This document shows positions 18,788 through 27,667 of a stretch of 44,046 nucleotides of DNA, in pieces. The notes under the pieces are model-generated. The model was given only the letters and a program-made list of their open reading frames with translations, was not told the origin of the DNA and did no database searches. Numbering within the stretch: position 1 is the stretch's first letter; each line of letters begins with the position of its first letter. A program made the position numbers and the translations under genes. The DNA comes from Ignavibacteria bacterium RIFOXYC2_FULL_35_21 (GTDB lineage Bacteria > Bacteroidota > Ignavibacteria > Kapaibacteriales > UBA2268), in NCBI GenBank assembly GCA_001804705.1, contig MHAY01000090.1, positions 1 through 44,046 of the forward strand, given 5' to 3'.

Positions 18788-20209
18788 ATGAAAAAGATTA
18801 CTTTTTTTATAAGTACAATTATGGTTTTAATTGGATTGAACAGTATCAATATCTTTGCATTTGATATAAAAATTAAAAGCGAATGTATCGGTACTGCAAT
18901 AATAAATGTAACCTACTATGACTTTGGTGATATACCGTTAAATTCATCAGCAAACGGTACAATTGAAATTAGAAATTTGGGAACTGTTGATTTAATTATT
19001 ACTGGATACACAGGTCCGAGACAAATCTCAATCTTCATTCCGGACCTTATTATTAATCCTAATAATCCGCTTAGGCTCTACCCCGGTCAGGTATATACTT
19101 ATGAAGTCATATTTTTACCGATTGATACTATTATGTACACCGATTCAATGTTTTTCATTAGCAATTCTGAAAAGAACATCAGTGTTGACAGCGTAGGAGA
19201 CCTGAGAGGAAGGGGAATCAAGCCTGACCTCATAGCAAACGGTTATGACTGGGGTCGCAGAAGAATAGACAGACAGAATTTCCCTTCTGGACCATATAGC
19301 CTGAACAATGCCATTCAGATTACAAATGGAGGAACAATGGACGTTACGATATATGATATAAATATCATAAGCGATGTCAACGGGACTGCCTTTGAGTTTA
19401 ACAGAGGACTATTAACAAACAGGACGATTCATCCTAAAGAGACAATACATGTACCAGTTATTTTCCATCCTACAGTACCGGGACCACATGAATTAATCAT
19501 TGAATATGATAACACTGCAATGAGTACAACTCAGACTATATTGAGAGGAATCGGTACAGTACCTCAAATCGAAACATCGGATTATGATTTTGGTACAACA
19601 ATATTGAATGATTACCCAAATCCAAATTACAGACTCATAAGGTTTACTAACAAATCTGAGTCTGACTGGATTTATGGCGATTCTGTTACTATATTTGATT
19701 TGATTTCCAAGCCAAATGGTAATGAAATTTCTACAGACCTTGTGAACTGGGGAACAGAAGGTTTCAGATATGATAAAGCTGCATTTACTTTCCCGCTAAA
19801 GCTTGCTCAGGGTGAATACATTGAATTTGATGCTCAATTTGTTGCAGGCAAGGAAACACAATCCATAGCCTATATAAAATCATACAGCGATGCTGAGGAA
19901 GAAGTTACTTCAAAATGGACAGGCATAGGAATTATAGATGGAGTAGTTGAAAATCCCAACATTGAAATTGATATTGTATTGAATCCCAATCCGGCAGATG
20001 ATTTTCTTTCAATAAATTTACAAGATATAGCCCGCAAGACTGATTTTGTGCGGCTTTTCGATTATTATGGGAATATGGTTTATGAAAAAAATAATATCAA
20101 TGAAAATAATTTTAAGTTCAATATAAGCAAACTTGCGAGCGGTATGTATATGCTGCAAATCGGCAGTGGCGGCAGGATATTGAGCAGGAAAGTAGTGGTT
20201 GTGCATTGA
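18788..20209 (+). CDS. Secreted ASH (choice-of-anchor) domain protein with T9SS sorting domain
   Basis: Predicted secreted protein of 473 residues. The start at 18788 was chosen because it is preceded by GGGAGTT and opens directly into a signal peptide (MKKITFF); the frame stays open upstream to 18743 but would add 15 charged and Cys-rich residues. Three ASH/Hydin-like beta-sandwich modules are visible, each with an (Y/W)DFG-like or YDWG strand and a later N-x-G/T turn (near YYDFGDIPL, GYDWGRRR, DYDFGTTIL). The final 75 residues are a sorting domain whose DNA is 98% identical to that of the next gene, although the bodies of the two proteins are unrelated. Confidence 0.86.
   Translation: MKKITFFISTIMVLIGLNSINIFAFDIKIKSECIGTAIINVTYYDFGDIPLNSSANGTIEIRNLGTVDLIITGYTGPRQISIFIPDLIINPNNPLRLYPGQVYTYEVIFLPIDTIMYTDSMFFISNSEKNISVDSVGDLRGRGIKPDLIANGYDWGRRRIDRQNFPSGPYSLNNAIQITNGGTMDVTIYDINIISDVNGTAFEFNRGLLTNRTIHPKETIHVPVIFHPTVPGPHELIIEYDNTAMSTTQTILRGIGTVPQIETSDYDFGTTILNDYPNPNYRLIRFTNKSESDWIYGDSVTIFDLISKPNGNEISTDLVNWGTEGFRYDKAAFTFPLKLAQGEYIEFDAQFVAGKETQSIAYIKSYSDAEEEVTSKWTGIGIIDGVVENPNIEIDIVLNPNPADDFLSINLQDIARKTDFVRLFDYYGNMVYEKNNINENNFKFNISKLASGMYMLQIGSGGRILSRKVVVVH
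20009..20209 (+). repeat. T9SS sorting-domain cassette, copy A
   Basis: A 201-bp coding block encoding most of the sorting domain, from SINLQDIARKTDF to the stop. Copy B at 22189-22389 differs at four bases. The last 59 bp recur at 24471-24529 with one change. Confidence 0.9.
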
Positions 20210-20212
20210 AAA

Positions 20213-20248
20213 CCTCACCCCCTGCCCCTCTCCGAGCGGAGAGTGGGG
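20213..20248 (+). repeat. CCTCACCCC-type hairpin
   Basis: Second copy of the GC-rich hairpin found after the 14166 gene, with stem CCCTCTCCG/CGGAGAGTG. It follows the stop of the ASH gene directly and could act as a terminator. Confidence 0.65.
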
Positions 20249-20316
20249 AAGTGAATAACGAATGGTGAATAATGAATAATTGAGGATAAATATTATTATT
20301 ATTTTTGAGGTGAATT

Positions 20317-22389
20317 ATGAAAAAATTATTTACACTTTTTATTTTGTTATTTTCATTATTAACAGCCTATTCTCAGTGGCAGCAACTAAAAGGTCCGCAA
20401 GGAGGTTCAATAAAACTGATTGAAGTTAATGATGAACTTATTTTTGCCTGTGGTGGTAGCGGGAGGTTATTCTATTCAACCGATAATGGCGAGAATTGGT
20501 TTCAAGCATATTCAAAAAACATGTTTGGTAAAATCACATACCTTGATTTGTCGGGAAATAAAATATATGCAAGTGCAAGTGATGGAGTATATGTTTCTTC
20601 AGATACAGCAAAAAGCTGGACACTAACCGGTATGGATTTATACATGAAAAATATAGTAAGTGTTGCAGTTACAGGTGCCAATATTTTTGCAGCAGTTTAT
20701 GGAGAAGGTGTATATAAGTCAACTAATGAAGGACAAGACTGGATTGAAACAGATTCTGGACTGACTGATAAAAATATTAATTGCTTTGCTATTAAAGATA
20801 ATCAAATATTCGCCGGAACCAATAATGGTATTTATTTATCTACTGATTTAGGAGATAGCTGGTCTTTTGTTGATAGCGTTTTATTATATAAAACTATTAA
20901 TAATATAGTTGTAAATGGAGATAATATATATACAAGTACATACGGATGGGGAATATTTATGTCATCTGATATGGGACAAAGCTGGAGTTCAATAAGCGGG
21001 GATTTGCCATATATTTATGTACAGGCACTTACTGTAAAAGAAAATAATATTTATGCAGGAACATCGAACGGTATATTTCTCTCTACAAATAATGGTCAAA
21101 ACTGGACTGAGATGAATGATGGTTTATCATCAAAAAATATTAATTGTCTTGCAGTTAAAGGTGACAACATATTTGCAGGAACAACATTAGCAGGAATTTA
21201 CAAATCTTCTGATAAGGGGCAAAACTGGATATGGAAAGGCCTGACCGAATCTAATGTTTTTGAACTTGCTGTTGACAATGGTAATCTTTATGCAGCAGGA
21301 TATAAATCGGGAATGTCAATTTCAACTGATGATGGTATTACCTGGACTTCCTTAAACTCAGGACTTCCGGCGGACCCTTCTATCCGGACTTTTAAGATTA
21401 ACGGAAATAACATTTTTGCAGGTATGTATTCGAATAAAGATGGTGTTTATGTTTCTACTGACTTAGGAGTAATCTGGAAGGTCGCGAAATCAGGATTACC
21501 AAGTGCAATTGTATTGGATTTCTTAATTCTAGGGAATAAGGTATTCGTAGGTACAAGTTTAGGAATTTATCTATCAACCAATAATGGTAGTAATTGGACT
21601 TTAGCAGACTCCTTTCTCAGCAGCTTTAGCATTACAGCTTTAGTAAAGAATGGAGCCAATATTTATGCAGGAACTGAACAAGGTTTATTTTTATCAACTG
21701 ATGCTGGTGGAAGCTGGTCAATTGTAGACTCAACAATGAAAGATTCATTAACAATATATTCTCTTTCATTTAGTGAAAATAAAATTTTTGCAGGTACAAA
21801 AGATAAGGGGATATTTTATTCTTCAGATAATGGCATTTCCTGGATAAATATAAATTCTAACTTAAACATCCTAAGTGGAATTTATAACATTGTTATATAT
21901 GGTAAGAATATATTTATAGTATTTGGCGGTTATGCGGACCAAGGTTGGAGATGCCCCGGTCTATTTTTATCAACGGATAATGGTGAAAGTTGGACTGAAA
22001 TTAATTCAGGTATGACAAATACCTGTATTGGTAATTTAGCTATTAAGGACGATTATATTTTTGCATCCACTGCCATAGGTGTTTTCAAAGCAAAACTAAG
22101 CGATTTTGAATTAAACGATATCGAAGAAAAGCCAGTTACAAATAGTGATGGTTTTTATATTTCTCCCAATCCTGCTGATGATTATATATCAATAAATTTA
22201 CAAGATATAGCCCGCAAGACTGATTTTGTGCGGCTTTTCGATTATTATGGGAATATGGTTTATGAAAAAAATAATATCAATGAAAATAATTTTAAGTTCA
22301 ATATAAGCAAACTTGCGAGCAGTATGTATATGCTGCAAATCAGCACTGGCGGCAGGATATTGAGCAGGAAAGTAGTGGTGGTGCATTGA
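20317..22389 (+). CDS. Secreted multi-Asp-box beta-propeller protein with T9SS sorting domain
   Basis: A 690-residue protein with a signal peptide ending near AYSQ (residue 19). About thirteen Asp-box motifs occur at roughly 43-residue intervals (STDNGENW, STNEGQDW, STDLGDSW, STNNGQNW and so on), alternating with N-x-I-F/Y-A-G-T strands, as in sortilin/BNR propellers. It probably folds as one or two large propellers. The sorting domain begins at ISPNPADDYISINL and is the copy B cassette. GAGGTG precedes the ATG. It is distantly related in motif, not in overall sequence, to the 9685/11936 pair. Role unknown. Confidence 0.87.
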   Translation: MKKLFTLFILLFSLLTAYSQWQQLKGPQGGSIKLIEVNDELIFACGGSGRLFYSTDNGENWFQAYSKNMFGKITYLDLSGNKIYASASDGVYVSSDTAKSWTLTGMDLYMKNIVSVAVTGANIFAAVYGEGVYKSTNEGQDWIETDSGLTDKNINCFAIKDNQIFAGTNNGIYLSTDLGDSWSFVDSVLLYKTINNIVVNGDNIYTSTYGWGIFMSSDMGQSWSSISGDLPYIYVQALTVKENNIYAGTSNGIFLSTNNGQNWTEMNDGLSSKNINCLAVKGDNIFAGTTLAGIYKSSDKGQNWIWKGLTESNVFELAVDNGNLYAAGYKSGMSISTDDGITWTSLNSGLPADPSIRTFKINGNNIFAGMYSNKDGVYVSTDLGVIWKVAKSGLPSAIVLDFLILGNKVFVGTSLGIYLSTNNGSNWTLADSFLSSFSITALVKNGANIYAGTEQGLFLSTDAGGSWSIVDSTMKDSLTIYSLSFSENKIFAGTKDKGIFYSSDNGISWININSNLNILSGIYNIVIYGKNIFIVFGGYADQGWRCPGLFLSTDNGESWTEINSGMTNTCIGNLAIKDDYIFASTAIGVFKAKLSDFELNDIEEKPVTNSDGFYISPNPADDYISINLQDIARKTDFVRLFDYYGNMVYEKNNINENNFKFNISKLASSMYMLQISTGGRILSRKVVVVH
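22189..22389 (+). repeat. T9SS sorting-domain cassette, copy B
   Basis: Nearly identical to 20009-20209 (four differences in 201 bp), although upstream of the block the two genes share no obvious similarity beyond the NPADD motif. Confidence 0.9.
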
Positions 22390-22432
22390 TATTCAGTGAA
22401 TAATGAATAACGAATAATTGTGGATGTTAGAT

Positions 22433-24529
22433 ATGAAAACATTATATCTAAAAATGTTGGTAATGGTAATTGTACTGATAACAAACATCAGTGTGGAATC
22501 TAAATCAATAGAATATTTGTTAATGACATTAGGCTTGGGAAACATTGTTGAAGTGCAATTAAGCCCGGATGGAAAAACATTAGCCAGTTGTGGCAGCAGA
22601 GGAATAATCTTTCGGAATGCTGAAAATGGTGATGTACAAAAAATTATTGAAACTCCAAACCAATATGTCGTAGCGATTGCATGGAGCCCTGACAACAAAA
22701 AAATTGTTTCAGGTTATGCTGATAATACGCTCGATATTTGGGATGCAAGTACAGGAACACTAATCCGCACACTTACAGGGCATAGTAATTATGTACTTAG
22801 TTTAAGCTGGAGCCCCGATGGAACAAAGATTGTTTCAGGCGGTACAGACAGTACGATTAAAATATGGGATTTTGAAAGCGGGACAATTCTACATACCATC
22901 ACAGGTCATACTAATAAAGTTACAAGTGTAGCATGGAATCCTGACGGTACTATGATTGCATCCGGAGCGGGTGATAGAACTTTAAAGCTTTGGAATGCTG
23001 CTACCGGTGGAGAAATCCGAACTATTTACGGGTATAGTGCGTGGGTAAATTGTGTAAGCTGGAGCCCGGACGGTACTAAGATTGCTTCAGGGGAAGGTGA
23101 GAATAGTATAAAGCTCTGGGATGCAAGTACAGGAGGAGTGATAAAATCTCTTTACGGACATAAAGAAAGTGTTTATAGCGTAAGCTGGAGCCCGAACGGT
23201 ACTAAGATTGTTTCCGGGTCAATGGATAATACAGCAATGATTTGGGATGTGGGCAGCGGAAATGTAATTGATACACTCATTGGACATAGTGATTATGTAA
23301 CAAGTGTAATTTGGAGCACTGATGGAACTAAGATTGTCACTGGGTCATTGGATAGATTGATAAAAATTTGGGATGCGGGCAATGGAGAAGAAATTCGCAC
23401 AATATACGGAAATACTAAAAGTGTTTGCAGCATTGATTGGAGCCCTGATGGAAGTAAGATTGCTTCAGGTCATGCTTATGATATGATTAAAATATGGGAT
23501 GCAATTACCGGAGAAGAAATCAGAACCTTTTTTATGGATAATATAGGTGAAATTAGTTTAAGCTGGAGTCCCGATGGAAGGAAAATAGCTTCGGAATACA
23601 TCGGAAATATAATTCAGATTTGGGATGCAAATACCGGGGAAATAATTTTAAACCTCACGGGACATAAATATGGAATCAACAAAATTCGCTGGAGCCCTGA
23701 TGGAAATATGATTGGCTCATGTGCCGGTGACACTACAATAAAGATTTGGGATAGTAAAAACGGAAGTTTAAAACGCACAATCAAAGGACATAAAAAATGG
23801 CTTCAGGATATTTGTTGGAGTCCTGATGGTGCAAAGATTGCATCCGGTTCGGGTGATAGTACAATTAAGATTTGGGATGTCAATACAGGGAATTTGATTT
23901 CCACTCTTTACGGTCATAAAGGACCTGTCTATAGTATTGACTGGAGTCCCGATGGAAGAAAGATTGCAAGTGGTTCTGAAGATAAAACTTTAAAAATTTG
24001 GAATGTTGTAAGTGGTGAAGCGATATTCACTCTTTCGGATTATAAGTACCTGCTGTATAGCGTAAAGTTTAGTCCGGACAGTAAAATCATTGCAACCGGC
24101 TCATGGGATAATAAAGTTATGCTATGGGATGCAGACAGTGGTAAAGAAATACGTACTTATCTTGGGCACACTAATTTAGTGTATGGTGTGAGCTGGAACC
24201 CCGATGGCAGCAAGCTCGCATCCGGCTCATGGGATGGATTGATTAGAATTTGGGATACAGGAATGAAAAAACCGGATACCGTTACTTATCAAATACCTGT
24301 ATTTCCAAATCCCGCAGATGAATTTATTTCGATTTATTTACAGGATACAACCCAAAAGATTGAATATGTTCGGCTCTTCAATTTAGTTGGGAAATTAGTT
24401 TTTGAGAACATTAATATAGATAGATATGACTATATAATTAATACAAGCGAGCTTGCAAACGGAATGTATGTGCTGCAAATCGGCAGTGGCGGCAGGATAT
24501 TGAGCAGGAAAGTAGTGGTGGTGCATTGA
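22433..24529 (+). CDS. Secreted 14-repeat WD40 protein with T9SS sorting domain (paralogue 2)
   Basis: A 698-residue protein from the ATG at 22433, which opens directly into the signal peptide (MKTLYLKMLVMV); an ATG at 22424 is the alternative. Fourteen very regular repeats (SWSPDGTKIASG...IKIWDASTG) predict two seven-bladed WD40 propellers. It is colinear with the 16635 gene. The sorting domain starts like that paralogue (FPNPADEFISIYLQD) but its last 59 coding bases (24471-24529) are those of the ASH and BNR genes, so the domain is a hybrid at DNA level. The function is probably extracellular binding; no catalytic motif was seen. Confidence 0.88.
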   Translation: MKTLYLKMLVMVIVLITNISVESKSIEYLLMTLGLGNIVEVQLSPDGKTLASCGSRGIIFRNAENGDVQKIIETPNQYVVAIAWSPDNKKIVSGYADNTLDIWDASTGTLIRTLTGHSNYVLSLSWSPDGTKIVSGGTDSTIKIWDFESGTILHTITGHTNKVTSVAWNPDGTMIASGAGDRTLKLWNAATGGEIRTIYGYSAWVNCVSWSPDGTKIASGEGENSIKLWDASTGGVIKSLYGHKESVYSVSWSPNGTKIVSGSMDNTAMIWDVGSGNVIDTLIGHSDYVTSVIWSTDGTKIVTGSLDRLIKIWDAGNGEEIRTIYGNTKSVCSIDWSPDGSKIASGHAYDMIKIWDAITGEEIRTFFMDNIGEISLSWSPDGRKIASEYIGNIIQIWDANTGEIILNLTGHKYGINKIRWSPDGNMIGSCAGDTTIKIWDSKNGSLKRTIKGHKKWLQDICWSPDGAKIASGSGDSTIKIWDVNTGNLISTLYGHKGPVYSIDWSPDGRKIASGSEDKTLKIWNVVSGEAIFTLSDYKYLLYSVKFSPDSKIIATGSWDNKVMLWDADSGKEIRTYLGHTNLVYGVSWNPDGSKLASGSWDGLIRIWDTGMKKPDTVTYQIPVFPNPADEFISIYLQDTTQKIEYVRLFNLVGKLVFENINIDRYDYIINTSELANGMYVLQIGSGGRILSRKVVVVH
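24471..24529 (+). repeat. T9SS cassette tail, copy C
   Basis: Matches the final 59 bp of copies A and B (one mismatch to A), coding LQIGSGGRILSRKVVVVH. Upstream of 24471 the gene instead follows its WD40 paralogue. Confidence 0.85.
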
Positions 24530-24611
24530 TACTATAATCTGTATTTTGAACCTCTTAAAATAGAAAATTTAATATAACGTTACTTCATCAGTTAATCTTA
24601 ATAGATGAATT

Positions 24612-24866
24612 ATGGAACATAAAAATAAAAATCTGTCTTTACCAATTCTTATAGAACAGGATGAAGATAACATATATATCGTTAGCTGTCCCGTCTTCAA
24701 AGGGTGCCATTCTTATGGCAAAACAGTTGAAGAAGCACTCGAAAACCTAAAAGAAGTAATAGAAATGTGCCTCGATGAAACTCCGGTCGAAAGCCTGAAT
24801 CATTTCATTGGATTCAGGGAAATTCAGATAACAAATCAAAATCCTGCAAAGCTTGAATATGCCTAA
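24612..24866 (+). CDS. hicB: HicB-type antitoxin
   Basis: An 84-residue protein with the HicB/UPF0150 core: strands around LPILIEQDEDNIYIVSCP, a PVFKGCHSYGKTVEEALENLKE segment (residues 24-46) and a short C-terminal tail without a clear DNA-binding domain. It overlaps the following hicA reading frame by 8 bp. In type II HicAB systems HicB neutralises the HicA mRNA interferase. Here the toxin frame is interrupted, so it may be a solitary antitoxin. Confidence 0.85.
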   Translation: MEHKNKNLSLPILIEQDEDNIYIVSCPVFKGCHSYGKTVEEALENLKEVIEMCLDETPVESLNHFIGFREIQITNQNPAKLEYA

Positions 24867-25086
24867 TATTCCGGCTATTTCAGGTTAAGATTTTATAAAG
24901 CTCCTTGAAAAAATGGGTTTTATTGTAGTCAGGATTAATGGCTCACATCACAGATTAAAACATCCTGATGGAAGAGTTACAACCATACCTGTTCATAGAA
25001 ATATTGACCTTCCCAAGGGATTAATGAGAGCAATCATTAAAGAAGATTTGGAAATGAATATTGAAGAATTTCTTGATATTTTTTAA
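24859..25086 (+). pseudogene. hicA: hicA toxin interrupted by an in-frame TAA at codon 10
   Basis: Reading from the ATG at 24859 gives MPNIPAISG, then TAA at 24886-24888, then in the same frame DFIKLLEKMGF, the catalytic GSHHRL segment, HPDGRVTTIPVH and EEFLDIF, ending at 25086. This is a full-length (75-codon) HicA double-stranded RNA-binding fold with one nonsense codon where the family usually has Lys (SGKE), so a single A-to-T change explains it. A restart at ATG 24913 could make a 57-residue product that keeps the His. Inactivation, recoding or a sequencing error are the alternatives. Confidence 0.85.
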
Positions 25087-25120
25087 ATAACACGTTCAAG
25101 TAAGAGGTTAATAAGAATAA

Positions 25121-25140
25121 CCCCATGTTTCAACATGGGG
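25121..25140 (+). terminator. Hairpin after the hicBA locus
   Basis: CCCCATGTT-TC-AACATGGGG, a 9-bp stem followed by AAAATAATA. It lies 34 bp after the hicA frame end in a 210-bp spacer. No strong U-run follows, so it may be a dispersed palindrome rather than a terminator. Confidence 0.45.
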
Positions 25141-25296
25141 AAAATAATAGTGATAAATCGAGTCTCAGTCCTGATTGAGTGTCTTGCTACATTTACAAAT
25201 TAATCCCATAATCCTCAATACAAAAAATAAATGACAGACTTAATATTCTTTGGCAGATTATTTGCACATAAATTGATGTAACTTTAAGTAAATAAA

Positions 25297-27108
25297 ATGC
25301 TTTTAAGAAAAATTAAAATATTAGTTTTTTTCCTGCTCTTTATGCCGGTTGGGGAGGCTCATTCACAGCTTCCCGACGACTTCCTTTGTAATTCCGTAAC
25401 AAATGCAACAATGGGAGATTTCTTTGATTTCATTCATGCCTTCGCACCCGATGAAGATGCATTCGTAGGCGTACAGCGGCTTGCCGAGCCATTCGTTCAA
25501 AAGAAACAGTGGGAGAGTGCCGCTGAAATCTACGATATATGGAAACCCGAATTTCCCAATATGACAGAAAGATTCGATAAAATTATTACACTGCTTCGGT
25601 ATGAAGATGAGTATCTCGTTCCTGTCAACCTCGGTCCCGGCATAAATACAAGTGCAAACGAGTATTCTCCGATACCCACAGCGGATGAGTCAAAACTATT
25701 CTTTACCGGATTGAATCGTGACGGCAAAGGTGCCGAAGATATTTATATGTCAAAATATGGTAGTGGCTTATGGCAAAAAGCAGAAAAACTGACTTCTATG
25801 GTAAATACTCAAAAAAATGAAGCACCCGAAGGAATATCAGTTGACGGAACTCAGTTAATCATTTTCGGTAATTATGATGAAAGCCTCGGAAGAGGTGATT
25901 TGTTTTACACTGACATCACAAAGCAGGGTTGGAGTGCGCCAACTCCATTCCCATACCCTATCAACACAGGCTGGTTCGACTGCGATGCCAAGCCGACAGC
26001 CGATGGCAATGCTATTTTATTTGTATCGGACAGGCCCGGATGTATAGGTGGTTTTCACAGGATTCATCAGATTTATCATGGCAGTAAAAACGGGAATACA
26101 GACATATACATAAGTTTCAAAACCGACACAGGCTGGAGTATCCCCGTTAATCTTGGCCCTGTTATTAATACGCCATTTGCAGAGCGAAAGCCTTTTCTCC
26201 ATCCCGATATGAAGTCCCTTTATTTCAGTTCCGAGGGCCATTACGGCTTAGGCAGGCTCGATATATTCAAGTCAGTCCGTCTGAATGAAGACTCATGGAC
26301 AGAATGGAGCGAACCGGTCAATATGGGCAGGTATATAAACACTGCAGGAGATGACTGGGGTGCAATTGTATCGACAGAAGGCTACATTTCTTACTTTGCC
26401 GCAAGCGAGCGTGATGAGACCTACGGTAAAACAGATGTCTATGCAATCAAAGTACCCGATTCGCTCAGGCCTGAAAAGGTAGTTACAATCTCAGGTAAGG
26501 TAAGAGACAATGAAGGAAATACAATTGATGCGGATATTATCTGGGAAGATTTAGAAACGGGAAAGCAAATCGGGCATCTCCGTAGCAATCCTCAGGATGG
26601 CTCTTACTTTGTCGTACTTCCCCTCGGAAAAAATTACGGTGTTTATGCAAAGAAAGAAGGATACTACCCGATTACAAAAAATGTTGACCTGCGTAATGAC
26701 GAAGGTTTTTTCTACGGTATTTACGAAGATATTACAATATATAACCTCAAACATCTTGGCGGAAGCAACATTCGTATCAACAATGTATTTTTTGAATATG
26801 ACAAATGGGACTTGAAGCCTGAATCATTTCCCGACTTAGACAGGCTCGCCGAACTTCTGAAAACAATTCCGGAATTTCTTGTTGAAATTGCAGGGCATAC
26901 CGATTACATCGGGGGAGATGAATATAATAATATTTTGTCTGATAAACGTGCAAGGTCAGTTGTGAATTATCTGTCAGGAAAAGGCATCAACCGCGACAGG
27001 CTTAAACCCACAGGCTACGGCAAAACCAAACCCGTTGCCTCAAATGAAACAGACGCAGGCAGAGCACAGAACAGAAGGGTTGAATTCAAGGTTATACCGA
27101 AGAAGTAA
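25297..27108 (+). CDS. PorE-like envelope protein: PD40 propeller, carboxypeptidase-regulatory domain, OmpA domain
   Basis: A 603-residue protein with a signal peptide (cleavage near AHSQ, residue 24). Residues about 57-95 look like a short TPR-type helical pair (KKQWESAAEIYD). Residues 100-385 contain PD40/TolB-like propeller repeats (NLGPGINTSANEYSP, NLGPVINTPFAERKP, FSSEGHYGLGRLDI). Residues 395-475 are a carboxypeptidase-regulatory beta-sandwich (VTISGKVRDNEGNTI). The C-terminus from about 495 is an OmpA peptidoglycan-binding domain (FFEYDKWDLKPES, GHTDYIGGDEYN, SDKRARSV). This domain order is the one described for the T9SS component PorE. A T9SS role is inferred from the architecture and the neighbouring cargo genes; no lipobox is evident. 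Confidence 0.85.
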   Translation: MLLRKIKILVFFLLFMPVGEAHSQLPDDFLCNSVTNATMGDFFDFIHAFAPDEDAFVGVQRLAEPFVQKKQWESAAEIYDIWKPEFPNMTERFDKIITLLRYEDEYLVPVNLGPGINTSANEYSPIPTADESKLFFTGLNRDGKGAEDIYMSKYGSGLWQKAEKLTSMVNTQKNEAPEGISVDGTQLIIFGNYDESLGRGDLFYTDITKQGWSAPTPFPYPINTGWFDCDAKPTADGNAILFVSDRPGCIGGFHRIHQIYHGSKNGNTDIYISFKTDTGWSIPVNLGPVINTPFAERKPFLHPDMKSLYFSSEGHYGLGRLDIFKSVRLNEDSWTEWSEPVNMGRYINTAGDDWGAIVSTEGYISYFAASERDETYGKTDVYAIKVPDSLRPEKVVTISGKVRDNEGNTIDADIIWEDLETGKQIGHLRSNPQDGSYFVVLPLGKNYGVYAKKEGYYPITKNVDLRNDEGFFYGIYEDITIYNLKHLGGSNIRINNVFFEYDKWDLKPESFPDLDRLAELLKTIPEFLVEIAGHTDYIGGDEYNNILSDKRARSVVNYLSGKGINRDRLKPTGYGKTKPVASNETDAGRAQNRRVEFKVIPKK

Positions 27109-27190
27109 AAGATTACAAATATTAATTATAATATTTGGCAATTATTATTTATTTTTATCGTTGAGTATAGAAAATATTTATAAGATTAAT

Positions 27191-27418
27191 ATGAATGCAA
27201 TAGAAATACCGGTCGAAGAATATCAAAAAATGGTGCAAGCCATTAATACACTTCAAAGCAATGAAATGCTTCAAAAAATAAATACATTAGTTGAGGTGCT
27301 ATACGAAAACAAATATGGTTTGTTTATGAAGGACTATTATGATGATTTAACTGAGTATTCAATTCAAACAGGGTGGAATAATGAGCCAAGTCCTTGGGAC
27401 AATGTTCTAAAAAATTAA
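27191..27418 (+). CDS. Small acidic protein of unknown function next to a PIN module
   Basis: A 75-residue frame from the ATG at 27191 (MNAIEIPVEEYQKM). An earlier in-frame Met at 27035 lies inside the PorE-like gene and was rejected. The first half is helical with heptad-like leucines and isoleucines, and the second half is rich in Tyr, Asp and Trp (DYYDDLTEYS, SPWDNVL). It precedes an antitoxin/PIN pair by 27 bp and could be an accessory or orphan antitoxin. No family was recognised. Confidence 0.55.
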   Translation: MNAIEIPVEEYQKMVQAINTLQSNEMLQKINTLVEVLYENKYGLFMKDYYDDLTEYSIQTGWNNEPSPWDNVLKN

Positions 27419-27445
27419 TGTTAATAATTATTTAATGGAGGGATT

Positions 27446-27667
27446 ATGCCAGTCGAAACAAAAACAAGTTATAAACAAGCCATAAATATAATAAAAAAAA
27501 TGAATCAGAAAGATAAGGTCAAACTTGCTAATTATATAAATGAGATAACATTAAAAGATTGGCTTATTGATTTCAGAAAAAGAATGAAAAATATACCTAT
27601 TACATTTGATGAAATCACAGAAATAGTAGAAGAAGTCAGACAAGCCAGATATGAAAGTAGTAATTGA
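27446..27667 (+). CDS. Putative antitoxin of a PIN-domain module
   Basis: A 73-residue, charged, helical protein with a strong ribosome site (GGAGG, 5 bp before the ATG). The motif NQKDKVKLANYINE resembles the helices of small antitoxins paired with COG1569-type PIN toxins. The gene overlaps the PIN toxin by 17 bp. The role is inferred from size, position and overlap; no DNA-binding fold was recognised. Confidence 0.65.
   Translation: MPVETKTSYKQAINIIKKMNQKDKVKLANYINEITLKDWLIDFRKRMKNIPITFDEITEIVEEVRQARYESSN

Noticed and set aside
20317-22130. Possible sialidase because of the many Asp-box motifs
   Set aside because: Asp-boxes alone mark a propeller fold; no sialidase catalytic Arg triad or Tyr/Glu arrangement could be identified.
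22700-24260. Regular DNA repeats about 126 bp apart suggesting a minisatellite or CRISPR array
   Set aside because: They are in frame and encode WD40 blades of about 42 residues.
27035-27190. Longer start for the small gene at 27191
   Set aside because: The first 52 codons would overlap the coding end of the PorE-like gene and are out of character; the ATG at 27191 is a natural start after the spacer.
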